This document shows, piece after piece, positions 22,784 to 35,082 of a stretch of 64,000 bases of DNA. The translations under genes and the position numbers were made by a program. How positions within the stretch are numbered: the stretch's first letter is position 1; each line of letters opens with the position of its first letter. This DNA comes from Trametopsis cervina. Lineage: Eukaryota; Basidiomycota; Agaricomycetes; Polyporales; Irpicaceae. The notes below the pieces were generated by a model. It was not told the DNA's origin. It saw nothing but the letters and a program-made list of their open reading frames with translations, and did not search any database. The DNA lies in the NCBI GenBank assembly GCA_022385755.1, contig MU278354.1, forward strand, positions 1,132,805 through 1,196,804. Reading direction: 5' to 3'.

Positions 22784-25052
22784 GTGTTGGTGGACATGCA
22801 AGGAGTGGAGAGGAGGTGGCGGCATGAGGTATGACATAGGATGAGCTATGGATGATGAAGGCAGGCACGGACGCGACTGGATACGGCACGTCCCCCTGGG
22901 CGTGGCCTGCCGTGTTCATTGATCGTCCTTCTCGCATCATCACCGCCGGGTCACGTCTGCTGCATCGCGCTTGACGTCAGTCGTTCTCTTCCCCTTCCCC
23001 TCCGTACATCCGAGGTTTCTCTGCCACTTCTCCTGTTGTCGTCGTTTCACTCGTCTTCATCGCTGTCGGCACCGCTACTAGGAGCGCGAACAAAGGGGCT
23101 ACAGGGGTCCTGACGATGGAAGGCACGGGGAGAATGGAAGGGAGTGTATATGGGCGTCAGGGGAGGGTAGCGTCATAGCACGCGTAGTTGCATTCCTTCT
23201 CGCCTTCCAAATCCGGTATCATGCGCAGCGGGGTGTGGATACGTCTTCTTCCGTCTCTGCGCCCGCCCATTTGCTTCCGTCGCTCCCGCCCCGCCTTTGT
23301 GCTAGCACTGTAACCCTCGTCGTCGTTGTCGTCGTTAGCGTGCGGAGGAGAGCGTGGATGCGGAGCGGTAGAGGCGGGATTGGATATTCCGCTCGCACAT
23401 TAATTTCAACGTGGGCGTCTGGCGCTGTGTACCTCTGCGATGACGTTGGCACGCTCTGACGATGCCGACCGCCATTCCCGCGTGCTCATCGTTCTCCTCC
23501 CCTCTTGCGTGATGGTCAAGTAGATGCTCGAAGTCACCAGAGAGGTTGAGAACTTGCGTTATTTGTCCGCGTGGGAGACCCAAGAGATGTATTGACTCCA
23601 ATGGCGTATTCGTGCTGCCGTTCGAATAAGCTTTTTGCTTGTAATATCGTGGTGTGTATATTCGAACTCACTGATTAGATCACCTCGTTGTATCCACCTC
23701 TCCGTTCTATCATCCATCTGTGTAATTCCGTGCTAAACTTGTCGCCGTTATTGTACTCGTTCACGTGCCTAGATTTATCACATATGACATCAAGCCTCAG
23801 CCAGCTTGACAGGTTTGCGACGGGGACACTCACCGGCTCTCTGAACATGCAGATGTCATGTCCGCAACCCCCCGCCCTGAAAACGCACGGTGTCGCGTAT
23901 TGTGATTTGCATAGAAGTAAGACACGTGTAAAGCACGCTCGTGATTGTGGGTCATCGTTCGCTTGGTTGGAAGATGAAGGGAGCTTTCGACGTTATAGTT
24001 TCCCTGTGAGCGGTCCAGATCCGACTTGTAAGGACGCGTTGCAATAGGAAATCTTCCGCAGAAGTGCGTGGTATGACTGTGGTATGCAGGAGGAAAGTAG
24101 CACGTGATCGCGTCTGACGCGTTTTCTCCAGCGTCACATTGACACTCGTAATTTCGGACAGAACCGCCATGCTACATCATGCTCATTCTTTCATCACTAA
24201 GCACCTCACCCTTGGCCGTCGCCACGAGAGAAGCTCTTGTCTCTGAGAGATTTATGGCGCTCTGATCCAGACTTGCTCACCGCCGATCGTCGCACACTGC
24301 AGTCAGTCGCAACATACTTGCAGAAGATTGCCCTGATACCACAGCCACTCCAATCTTCTCAAGAGCTTCGGTAGCGTCCTCTTGTGATGATCCCTTTGTT
24401 TCAGCAAATTGTTTGTGGTTGTGACGCAACAACCTCGCACGCTGCGTCATTCTTTCATCCTCAAGCAAGTGCCCTCGGTCGTTGGCCGTCCCGCATTCAA
24501 AAACAAGCTCTCGCTTACAGTATCCCTACGGCATCATTGCAGTACGTGTGACGATCCTGATATATGCGGACATACCGCCGACTTTGCGCAAGATGGTCCA
24601 CCGACGCGCTGTTCACAGCAGCAAGCCCATTCATGCTAATCCTCCTGATTCCAGATCCGCCACAAGCCCTCAAGCATCTTCTACAAGCCCGCAAACACAG
24701 CGCTGCACGCCGGGCGCATCAGTTCGTGCCTACGAAATCCTTACACGAGGCTCGACATATCCCGGCCTGATGGCAAACAGAGCTAGAACATCGCGTTCGG
24801 TGTGCACACGGGCACGTGTCGGGTCTTTCGAACGCACACGCAGGATATGCTCAGGTAAGTGTGTGCACTAGTGCCTTCGGTTACGTGAGGATTGACCTCG
24901 CTTTTTCATAGATGACGCTGCAGAAACTACTTGCGCCGGCTGTTGCAGCGTGAGTGTTAGCTGAGACGCGGAGAAATGGCGAATCGGATGTGCTGATGGG
25001 TCGTCTGCACGTCTGCGCGGTACGGTCGACAGCGGGTTTTCAAGAAACGCGC

Positions 25053-25060
25053 TATATAAA
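25053..25060 (+). promoter_or_regulatory. TATA box of ALDH copy 2
   Basis: TATATAAA lies 84 bp upstream of the ALDH ATG, followed by a pyrimidine-rich CTTCTCGTCTCTTCCC leader suited to transcription start. Confidence 0.65.
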
Positions 25061-25143
25061 CCCTTTGCGGGCCATCCTACCATCCCCCTTCTCGTCTCTT
25101 CCCAACACTACCTATCATCTACAATCACCCTCATACGACTACC

Positions 25144-27104
25144 ATGCCCGAAGTATTCAAAAAGACCCTGGACACGCCCGTCTTCAAGGGCGAGCTCGAG
25201 GTCAACACCGGCCTGTTCATTAACGGCCAGTGGGTCGACGGTAGCGAGCAAAGCTACATCGAGTGAGTGCGCGTCGCTTTTGTGCTTTCCAACTCGGGGA
25301 GAGGGAGCGTGCGCGCGATGCATTGCGAGTGCAGCATCAAAAGCTTTGGGCTCTGATCCGCATGGCGATCTTCGCATTCAACGCGAAATCTCCTGCTCGC
25401 CAATCCATGATAGACGCACTTCCTCTCCCTCCCCGCAGACGGAGGTCTCTGCACGCCCTCTTCCAATCTCACACACTTCACAGCGTCATAAACCCCACAA
25501 CCGGCACCCTCCTAACACGCGTCTCCCAAGGCACGCCCGCCGACGTCGACCTCGCCGTCAGCGCCGCGCACACCGCCTTCACCAGCACCTGGGGACACAA
25601 CACCCCCGGTGCCTCGCGGGGCGTCCTCCTAAACAAGCTCGCGAACCTCATGGACGAACACCGCGGACAACTGTCCGCGCTCGAGGCGCTCGATAACGGC
25701 AAGACGTTCTCGTGGGCCCGGAATGCGGATCTGGAGCTCGCGATTGGGGCTGTTAGGTATTATGCGGGCTGGGCGGATAAGATCCAGGGAAGGACTATTG
25801 AGACGACGAAGGATAAGTTGGCGTATACTGTGCATGAGCCGATTGGGGTCGTTGCGTTGATTATCCCGTGGAACTTCCCTAGTGAGCCTGTTTGCTTTTC
25901 TCTTCGAATAATGTTCGCGGTTGCTGATGAGGATATACGCGTGCAGTCCTCATCGGCGCGTGGAAACTCGCGCCGGCCCTCGCAGCAGGCAACACAGTAA
26001 TAATAAAACCCTCCGAATTCACCCCCCTAACGATGCTCTACCTCGCGCACCTCGCGCATCTCGCCGGTTTCCCCCCGGGCGTCATAAACGTCGTAAACGG
26101 CACGGGCCCCATCGTGGGCAACGCGCTCACGCACCACGCGGGCGTGGACAAGGTCGGGTTCACGGGGAGCACGCCGGTGGGGAGACAGGTCCTCGAGGCG
26201 AGCGCGAGGACGAACTTGAAGGATGTTACGCTGGAACTTGGGGGGAAGAGCCCGAATATCATTTTTGAGGATGCGGACTTGGAGCAGGCTGTGAGGTGGG
26301 CTGTTATGGGCATTTTGTACGTCCTTTCCCGCGATATGCCTTGTGAAGATACATGCTGATATGGTTGAAGTTGGAACGATGGACAGACGTGCAGCGCTGG
26401 TTCGCGTGTTTTCGTACATGCGAAGATATACGACGCGTTCCTTGAGCAGTTCACTGCTGCTGCTAAGGCACTCAAGACTGGCGACCCGTTCGACCCTGCG
26501 AACTGGAACGGCCCGCTCGTGTCGCAGCAGCACTTCGACGTACGTCCTCCTACCTGCTCTTATGTTTGGGTTTCACGGCACTGACGACGCGCATGATAGC
26601 GCGTGCTAGGCTACATCGCCTCCGGCAAAGAAGAAGGCGCAACAGTGCACCTAGGCGGCTCGCGCCAAGGCACCGCCGGCTACTTCGTCGAACCCACAAT
26701 CTTCACCAACGTCACGCCCACCATGCGCATCGTGCGCGAAGAGATTTTCGGGCCCGTCGCAGTCGTGATCAAGTTCTCCGACGACGCAGACGTCGTGCGT
26801 CAGGCGAACGATACTGTGTATGGCCTGGCCGCGGCGGTGTTCACGAAGAATGTGGATCGTGCGCTGGTGACGGCGAGGGAGTTGAAGGCGGGGACTGTTT
26901 GGGTTAATTGTGTGAATTCGATTGAGCCGGCTGTGCCGTTTGGGGGGTATAAGCAGAGTGGGATGGGGAGGGATTTGGGGGAGTATGCGCTGCATCAGTA
27001 CGTTGTCCTTTCTTTGCATTTGAGTGTGGTGGAAGAGTACTGATGTTTTTTCTTTGTTCAGTTACACGTCTGTTAAGGCTGTCCACATCAACCTTGGGAA
27101 GTAG
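25144..27104 (+). CDS. Aldehyde dehydrogenase, NAD(P)-dependent, copy 2
   Basis: A 498-aa paralogue of the ALDH at 13655. Six exons: 25144-25262, 25484-25881, 25947-26316, 26371-26539, 26600-26997 and 27062-27104. Exons 1-5 have the same lengths as in copy 1 (119, 398, 370, 169, 398), and all intron phases agree. Motifs: [28 protein letters not shown], the nucleophile in [20 protein letters not shown] and [17 protein letters not shown]. All catalytic residues are present. The cysteine neighbours differ from copy 1 (TCS against ACC). The C-terminus ends HINLGK, two residues shorter. It has a strong TATA box, unlike copy 1, so expression may differ. Probably cytosolic. Confidence 0.96.
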
Positions 27105-28279
27105 ATTCCCCTGCTTCGGGTGCAAAAATGAATGTAGACTTAGGATCAAGGTGTATTTTAATGGATGTATAAAATGTAGTGCTCTTGCAGGATGGATCTA
27201 CAGCGTCACCATTGTGTGGTGTCATGCTATCGTGTGCAAGCTGGTAAAGCTGGCAAAATAAGCTGAAAGTCACAAAAACATCCGAAATCTGCTGTTCGGT
27301 AGCGGGCCTTGTCACGAATAACACTGACCGACAACCGAAAGCACAGAGCATGCAGAACATACCACAGCCCTTGCACGCCCGCTCTTGTACATGACCAAAC
27401 CGCGCGATCATCCTCTGCCCAGTCCGCCGCGTCCGCTACATCTACATCAGTAGCCACTTCCTGCTGGAGCAGGATGAGATAGTGGACGTGGACAACCTCG
27501 AGAACGGCGAGATTCCGGGACTCTTGACTACGCTTGAGGCAAGTAACCGCCGGAAGCTCTCCCAGATATTACAAGCGAGGCCTGAATAGAGTAGGGTTGG
27601 CCATCCTTGTTTGATTGACGAGTACAGGTGCGCGGGATTGTGCGGGAATCGATAGACGGCGACATTCTGTGGCCTGTAAGTGCCAGTTATAAGTACACCC
27701 TCAGTATGCTGGCTGTACTTTACCGGTGTACCGAGATGCCGTGGAATGTATGAAGGGCCTTCATAAGGTTTCATAGTAGCAATCCCTTGACAATATGAAG
27801 CGGGGTTGGTGTAGGCGTGTTGCCCTCGTGCCCATAGCTTTGTGTGTCCCCATCCGGGAGCCAGTCACATGCTACTAGATTTAATGCAGGGTGTCATTTA
27901 CACTACTGTCATAGTGATTTGGCTGCAACACTCACCCAAGGATGATGTCTACACTGGCCAGAGGAACCACTGGTTTCGGAGCGGCGCTGAGCGCTCTGCA
28001 AAAGGCTCTGACTAAGAGCCGCAGAAGTGATTCGCAAGCTTCCAGTTGCAGTGAAGGCCTTCAGGGTTATGCCCTGAAAGTGTACGCCTCGAGAGCCTCG
28101 GGCTCAGCGGGAGAAGGGCATAACGGGCATACATATATTGTGGTTTGCTGCGGCGATGATGTGAGCATGAACGTGGAACACAAGAGGTGACAGACTTCAA
28201 AGCGCGTCCGAGTCCAAATAAGCATAACACACAACGACACTCACGACCACCACGACGGCGACGCCTCTCAGTCTCGACG
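27105..28279. other. Intergenic region between ALDH copy 2 and ATG4
   Basis: No confident gene. It includes a short open stretch at 27396-27589 listed separately. The last 100 nt before 28280 should be the ATG4 leader. Confidence 0.45.
27396..27589 (+). other. Unrecognised open stretch, possible exon or gene relic
   Basis: About 64 codons open to a TAG at 27587, with balanced, protein-like composition (RYIYISSHFLLEQDEIVDVD, then a helical ASNRRKLSQILQARPE). I cannot name a family. There is no clear start codon, and exons that would join it are not visible. It may be a relic or a chance frame. Confidence 0.25.
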
Positions 28280-31200
28280 ATGTCGAGCAACAAATCCTCC
28301 AGGCAGTCCCAGTCGCCCACGTCGCCGCCGTCAACGCCGCACGGCTCTAAGCTGCCCAAGTTCCTTCAGAAACAGAACAGGGACCGGTCAAAGTCCCTAG
28401 TCGATACCACTACAACCCCCAGTGCAGCCAGCTCGTCCTCCTCGATATCTGACGGCCCCAAGACCCCTTCAAACCTGAAGAACTCGATTATCCGACGGTC
28501 CAGCAAGAGATCCCACCAGAGCTCGCCGCGCGATCGCGACGAAAGACATCGCCAGTCTCAAGATACCCCCGATAGCCCCGACCTCGACGAACTAGATGGT
28601 GAGCAATCACCTCGGCTAGAAGGCGTCGATGAGACGCCTGTCATTGTCGAACCTCCTGCCAGACCACGTTCAAGGGCACGTTCAGACCGCCCCCTCTCAG
28701 ACAACTACCCTGCTGTTAACTACTACTCTTCCTCTTCCTCCTCCTCGCGTCTATCCGAAATTCCCAGTAGATTATCTGGCTGGTTTTCTCACACCTTCAG
28801 CACATCATCTACTGACTTGTCGTTGCCCGCATTGCTCTCTCAACAACACCTCGCGTCGGTCGCAGCGGGATCACCAAAGGGCAAGAGCTCGGCCTTGTTG
28901 ACTGTCGCAAAACACGGAAAGGGCCATCTTGACAAGGCAATGCGCTATCTCCTCGACAGCGATGCCACTCCAGACAAGTGTGCAGACTCGATATGGCTCT
29001 TGGGTGTTGAGCACCCCGGGTACGAGCCCAATACCGTCTCTACTACATCACTGGGCCGCCGCAGTTCAATCGAATCGTCTCGCCGTTCTCCATCCTCTCT
29101 TCGCTCTACGTCTTCCTCCTCGCCTGCACTGAGCATACCTGGCGCCGATCCTGCCTTATCACAGTCTCAGCCGGCCTCTGCGTCTCCCAAGGACCCAGCA
29201 CGACACTGGCCACCTGTATTCTACTCTGATTTCACCTCTCGAATATGGCTTACATATCGTTCTCAATTCATCCCCATACGTGACATCACACTCGAAGAAC
29301 TCGAGGCAGCTCCCCCGGATTCTGCGATTCTCAGCGCCAGCCCCCAACCGAAGAAATGGAACTGGCCGCTCGGTGGGGAGAAGTGCTGGACCAGTGACGC
29401 AGGTTGGGGCTGTATGCTGAGGACTGGTCAGTCGCTCCTGGCCAACGCACTGCTTCATGTTCACCTTGGACGAGGTGTGTTGAGACTCTCACAACCGGTA
29501 TCGTTCTTGTGGCACTGATAGGACCGATCCGGTACAGATTGGCGAAAACCTCCTTATCCCATCCACACTACGGATTATGCTACATACGTGCAAATCATCA
29601 CTTGGTTCCTCGATGATCCAACGTGTCCATTCAGTGTGCATCGTATGGCCTTGGTGGGGAAGCAGCTCGGAACAAAGGTCGGGCAGTGGTTTGGACCCAG
29701 TGTCGCGGCGGGCGCGATAAAGTGCGTAGCACACTCCTTTGACCATTATTGTTGCTCATTTCCTTCTAGAAAACTTGTTCATGCATATCCAGAGGCCGGA
29801 TTAGGAATCTATGTGGCATCCGATGGAGGCATGATTTACGAGTCTGAGGTTATCGCTGCATCGCACTCCGGTATCGGTTCTCCGCGTAGACATGTTAGAA
29901 AGGTGTGGGGAGACCGTCCCGTTCTGATATTGATAGGTCATCGCTTGGGCATAGACGGCGTGAACCCACTGTACTACAATTTCCTAAAGGTGCGAGACCT
30001 CCACGTTCTGCGTGGTATTTTACTGAACGCTCTATCAGACCCTGTACACTTGGCCACAATCGGTTGGCATTGCCGGTGGACGCCCATCTTCGTCATATTA
30101 CTTTGTAGGCTCTCAGGCTGATAACCTGTTCTATCTGGATCCTCATCACGCGCGGCCTGCTGTCCCACTTCGACATCCGCCCGACGATATCACGGCAGGC
30201 TTGCCTTCCACTCCGCCTAGCGCTTCAAGACACACCTCTCCTGAGCCCGCCTCAGATCGTGAGCGCGAAAAAGCTCCTCGCACACCTGTCCGACACACTA
30301 GGTCCCCTACCTCTCCCACTTCCGCACGCTCCAATTCCTCCTTCTCGCACAGCAACGTCGTGTCCCCCTCCCCTCTACAATTCCAGCTGTCCAGCTCATC
30401 GACGGCCACGACCGGTTCGTATGTGAGTGCCGCGACCTCGCAATCCTCCAATTCGCAGCATGCGCGCTGGCATTCGTCGAGCGTACTTCCGGATGACTCG
30501 GAGATGGACTCTCGTGAGCTGAGCTCGATCGGGGAGGAGCTCGACGACGCTCAAAGGCACTATGTCACGGCCTATTCTGCTACGGAATTGAACACCTTCC
30601 ACTGCGATCGTGTCAGAAAGATGCCATTGTCCGGTCTTGATCCAAGTATGTTGATTGGCTTCCTGTGCAAGGATGAGGCGGAATGGCGGGATTTGAAGAC
30701 GCGTATAACCGAGGTGCGCTTGCTACGTCCTTTTAGTCAAATCGTGTTTCTGACATAATCCTACTCTCACAGCTCAACCGTGCAACGCCGAAGGGCACCG
30801 TGCTCCATATTCAGGATGAACCACCGAACTGGAATTCCGACCTAGAGAGCGGATTAGAGAGCGTTTCCGAACCTGATATTGATCTTCCCGACGAGGACGA
30901 CGAGTTCTCCGACGCACAAGATGAGATACGTTCGGATTCAGCATCACCAGATATGGGTGTCCCCAGTACAAACTCAAAGTCCACGGAAGAAGATGATACG
31001 GAAGAAGACAGCTTGGATCCTGTAACACCTGGGGCCACCAAGATCTCTTTCACGAACATCCGTGCACCGGGCCACATGCAGAAAGCCCCTAGTACCAGCA
31101 CCACCGGCAGTTCTGCCCCTGATTCCCTCGATTTCGAAGACGAAGATGACGAAGAATGGGTGGCACCGGAAGTATTCACGCCTCAGCCTGAATACGGCAT

Positions 31201-31501
31201 AATGACGCCTGTCATCCAACCTCCTACGTTGGAGGAGTCACAAGTGACGATTACTACCGAGGCCGGCGAAAGCTCGTTGAGCGAGGCAGATCCAGAGAAA
31301 CGCAAGAGAAAGTCGAAGAAGAAGGCCAAGGACGCGGCGCCGGAGCAGTTCCCGTTCCCTGCGACGGCTGGCGAAGAGGAAGAGCTGAAGAACACAGGCA
31401 AGCGCATCCCGCAGATGCGCACAGCGAAGGCCCGCGACGGTGGCCGTACACAGAGTGGCGGCGTTCGTGGTATCCCCACGGATGATCTTGACGACTTTTA
31501 A
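28280..31501 (+). CDS. ATG4: ATG4 autophagy cysteine protease
   Basis: A 1000-aa protein in five exons: 28280-29474, 29538-29721, 29770-29989, 30039-30713 and 30773-31501. It is a C54 peptidase that trims ATG8 and removes it from lipid, in the cytosol near the pre-autophagosomal site. Key motifs: [20 protein letters not shown] with the nucleophilic Cys near residue 378, the [15 protein letters not shown] core, and the YLDPHH motif (Asp about 567, His about 569). All three catalytic residues are present. The family core is about 350-400 aa, so this protein carries a Ser/Pro-rich disordered N-terminus of about 300 residues and a long acidic then basic C-terminal tail ([24 protein letters not shown]). 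The ATG was chosen because no in-frame ATG lies farther upstream in the open frame. It converges with the Rab7-like gene. Confidence 0.95.
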
Positions 31502-32124
31502 CCGTCGATGATCTGTGCTATGGACGCTCCCATTTGCTCTTCTCCCTGTTTCTCTGAATTCCTGCTTTTTCCGTGCTTGCTCTCTATTACATGTGTATCA
31601 CCTTCACTTCCACTTCTGACTCGGTATGTATCCCTTTGCTTGCGTGAGACCATGCGTTACACATGTCATCTCATTTGGAATCTGTACGCTTATTCTACAA
31701 GACCCTTGGAAGCTCGCTGCGCAGCGCTCCAGGTCTGCTTTTATCTGTGGATGATGTCCACAAATCGATACCCTCTTCAATAACAATGTCTCCTGCGCAT
31801 GCACGTTATACCGCAATTCCTCGTGTGTTTCCAGTACAATCGCATGTCTGTAATGTACAATTGGATCAAAATGTTCACCACAATTATCAGGATCTAAGTA
31901 GCGGAGTCAGTGTGCGAGCTTCAAATCAAATTGATTGTACAATGAGGAAGGATGACAACACTCGAGACGAAAAGAAGGCGGATTTGGTATAGAGCTGTAG
32001 TAACGATGTCCATCTGCAGTAACAAACAACGAGTACCACCGGAACGAACAAATAATAATAAGTGAGGGGATACCAGATGAGAAGCAATCAGTGAATGCGA
32101 TACATGAAGGAGAGACGACGTCCG
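31502..32124. other. Convergent 3' region between ATG4 and the Rab7-like gene
   Basis: No gene seen; an AT-rich spacer that should contain both 3' UTRs. Confidence 0.5.
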
Positions 32125-33660
32125 TCATGACCCACAACATGTTGATGCATTCCACCTACGGTTATCGTTATGCAGTCGGATAGTACCGTCGATGCTCGCT
32201 TCGGCCATATGTAGCGTCCGCGCCTCGATGCTCTCCTCGTATTCCCACCGCGTCACGACGCGCTTCGCGAGATACTCGAAAACATCAACCACACCCTCGC
32301 CCGTCTTTGCGGATGTGAAGAAGAGCTTGGTGCCTTGGTCCAAGATAGGCAGAGCGGGAGCGCTCTGCCCAGGCGATGGCGTCGTGCACGCTGTGTCGAT
32401 CGCCGCGTCCTGCTTCCGCACGAACAAGCTCGGAGTGATCGTCTGCGCGTCCGAGTACGTGGAAGAGATAGACCGTTGTCGGCGTAGAGATTGGACGGGA
32501 GAGTGGCTGCGCGAACGGGACGGAGACGAGGATGGGGAGGAACTGAATGCACGCAGGTTGGTGCGCGATGAGTATGTAGACCGAGGGATAGGTGAAGATC
32601 GCGCAGACTCGAAAGCGTCAAATATGGATGATCTGGGAGTATGATATTCGGATATGCTGTGGGTGGTCGTCATAGTGCCTATTGTCCCAGAGTGATATAG
32701 CATTGAACGAGTACGAGAACGCGAGCGTGAGTCCTTCCGTCGGCGATAGATGGAAATGTCAATTGAGTGAGTGTGTGGCGAAGGTGTTATGATGTTGAAC
32801 GTAGCATCTGATTCCACGTCAGGAAATGGCGAGATTCGCATGCTTTCCAGATTGTCGACCGGTGGCGGCGGAAATAGAGAAAGAGGAGGAGGAATGAGAG
32901 TGTCGATGAACCGTGCAGCTTGAGCAACGTCAACTCTGGAACTGCGTCCAAGAGAGGTCGTTGACGCGTTATGTGGCGGAGGGATGTCAATCTTATTCCC
33001 AACAAAAATACAACAGAACTTGTCCATATCTTCATCTCGCACCGGTGCACGATCCTTGAACTCGTTCCACCATTTTGATAGAGCTTCAAGAGTCGAAGGT
33101 TGGTTGACGTCGAACATGAGAATGACCGCATCTGCTCCTCTGAAGAAAGCAGACGAAAGGCTTGAGAAGCGTTCCTGTCCAGCGGTGTCCTGGAAAGCAA
33201 AGGTTACTTTAGTACTTCTGTCCCGACAAGATGGATATAGACCCATGATGATAAGTGTCACGCGACGCATTTGGCGAGAACATGAGTCCCTTTCAGGGAT
33301 ACAATGGGAAGGAAAGTGTGGAGCCCAGATGGATGTGTGGTTCGCAACATATTAGACGCATAGCAATAGATACACACCCATATTTGCAAGGTCACCTTCT
33401 CCTCCGGTCTATCATGGTGGGGGACCGTCTTTGTGATGAAATCTGCCCCGATTGTTGCTCTGTATCCCGTAGTAAATCGACCTGAGATATACTGCAAGGG
33501 CACAGCAGACGACAAGCATTATCAAGATGCAGGAAAGCAGTGGAACCAGACAGAGTTAAGCGAGAGCATCTCTTCCAAAGCCTGCATGACGGACCTGGTT
33601 GCGGAAACTAGTCTTGCCGACGCCAGACGCACCGATCACCACAACTTTGAGTGTACGCAT
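32125..33660 (-). CDS. Rab7/Ypt7-like small GTPase with a large internal insertion
   Basis: A 414-aa protein in three exons: 33660-33595, 33491-33378 and 33189-32125. All GTPase boxes are present: G1 GASGVGKTS (10-18), the Rab7-like NQYISGRFTTGYRATIGADF with switch I, G3 DTAGQERF (61-68), G4 NKID (125-128) and G5 SAK (353-355). The C-terminus ends CCGS, a prenylation-compatible CCXX tail. Rab proteins are normally about 205 aa with roughly 27 residues between G4 and G5. Here there are about 224, a Ser/Arg/Pro-rich low-complexity block (for example SPSSSPSRSRSHSP). Rab7/Ypt7 directs late endosome/vacuole fusion; this divergent form may have another role. No stop or splice signal forces removal of the insert, so it appears to be translated. 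Confidence 0.85.
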
Positions 33661-33949
33661 GCTCAGGACGCGCAGATTACTATTTCATGAGAGCAGCTAG
33701 CCAGTACAGAGTCGTTCAAAAGGGAAGATGGTCGTCGAGAGCTTGTAGCACTTGTCCAGAGATACCACAATTTCTAATACCGCGGTTACTGTCACTGACG
33801 CGGATGTGACATAGCATGCGTGACACGGCCCGACTCCAGAAACGAATCGTCACAGTCGAGAACACGATTACATAGGAAGTATTGGTACTGTGGTGCAGAG
33901 ATATTGAAATATAATGGTAGGTGGTGTGGAAGTCTATGTACGTGTTCGC

Positions 33950-35082
33950 TCAGAGTTTCGCAGGATACTTTCCCAGACTGGGGAACGTTCCACTCTTCTT
34001 CGCTTTTGCCGCATCCACTGATATTTGTACATCCTAAAGCAAATGTTATTCAGCGAAAGCTCTCGCATTCAAGCAACAACACTCACGGCAGCCTGTACCA
34101 TGGAAGCATTCCAGATTGCGACGTACTCCAAATTATCCTCTACTGTGTTCTCTCTGGCATGCTGCAAGACCCTCTTGGTGCCAACTACCGCGACAGGAGA
34201 TTTCTTAGCAATCAGCTTCGCCATTTCTAAAGCCTCCCGGACGACCTCATCGCGAGACCCCGGTACCACCTTCGACACGAATCCCATCTTTTCCGCCTCT
34301 ACGGCTGAGAAGCTCCGTCCTGTAAGAGCAACCTCATACACCAAGCTTTGGTTCCCTACAACCTTCGGCACACGGGCTAGTGTACCTATGTCCGCTGCCA
34401 ACCCAACATCCACCTCCTGTTTCGTTCTTCAGACACGATCAGAGACCAGCTTGTATGATATCGGGACTCACCTTGATTGACAACTTCGCATCTGCAGCAG
34501 CCAGCCGTACGTCGCATGCCGAGATAATGTCTATTCCAAGACCGATAGTATGGCCATGCACGGCAGCAATAACGGGATATGGACACCGTGACGGCGCGCT
34601 GATCGAGTCCTGGAATCCTTTTATGTGATGCCGTAGCTGAATTGCTCGCCGTCCGACGTCTGGATGGGCGCCCGGAGACGGCGTGAGGGCTTGAACTGTT
34701 GGAGCGAGAATAAGATCTAATAGGTAAACAGAAAAGGAGAGTCACATACAATCTATACCTGCTGCAAACAACTTTGGCAGCGCAGACGCAAGTACGATTA
34801 CTCGGACCTCGGGCTCAAGGCTGAGCTTGTCAAATACCTCGCCGTATTCTACCCAAAACCTATGCACAATTGTTCAGCAAATTCGGAGATGCTATGGTGC
34901 ATGTAGAACCCACTCAGGAGTAAATGAGTTGAGTGGCTGTCTGCGATGGAACGGTCAATGAGGTAAGTACCACTCGTATGCAGCCATAAAACGACGTACC
35001 GAGCCAGCTCGACCAGCGCGACGTGTGGTGCTGGAGTAGATACTTTAACGAACTTGCCTGATAAGTGCTCGAAACCCGTCAT
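33950..35082 (-). CDS. Peroxisomal delta3,5-delta2,4-dienoyl-CoA isomerase (ECH1-like)
   Basis: A 292-aa enoyl-CoA hydratase/isomerase superfamily member in six exons: 35082-35000, 34940-34914 (27 nt), 34859-34750, 34716-34472, 34416-34087 and 34033-33950. Motifs follow ECH1: RQPLNSFTPEFWVEYGEVFD, VIVLASALPKLFAAGID, PVIAAVHGHTIGLGIDII and the active-site segment KEVDVGLAADIGTLARVPK. The last contains the glutamate and aspartate used for proton transfer. It moves conjugated double bonds during beta-oxidation of unsaturated fatty acids. The final residues, from the small last exon, are AKL, a peroxisomal PTS1 signal. Family length is typical. The Rab7-like gene ends of the pair sit about 290 bp apart on the same strand, with no reason to think they are co-transcribed. 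Confidence 0.92.

Larger units (their letters stand above)
22685..25143. other. Intergenic region between the fasciclin gene and ALDH copy 2
   Basis: About 2.5 kb with no recognisable gene. The first part is the fasciclin promoter, the last 100 nt the ALDH promoter. Frames such as 23688-24047 and 24482-24871 show no domain or splice structure. Confidence 0.45.
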
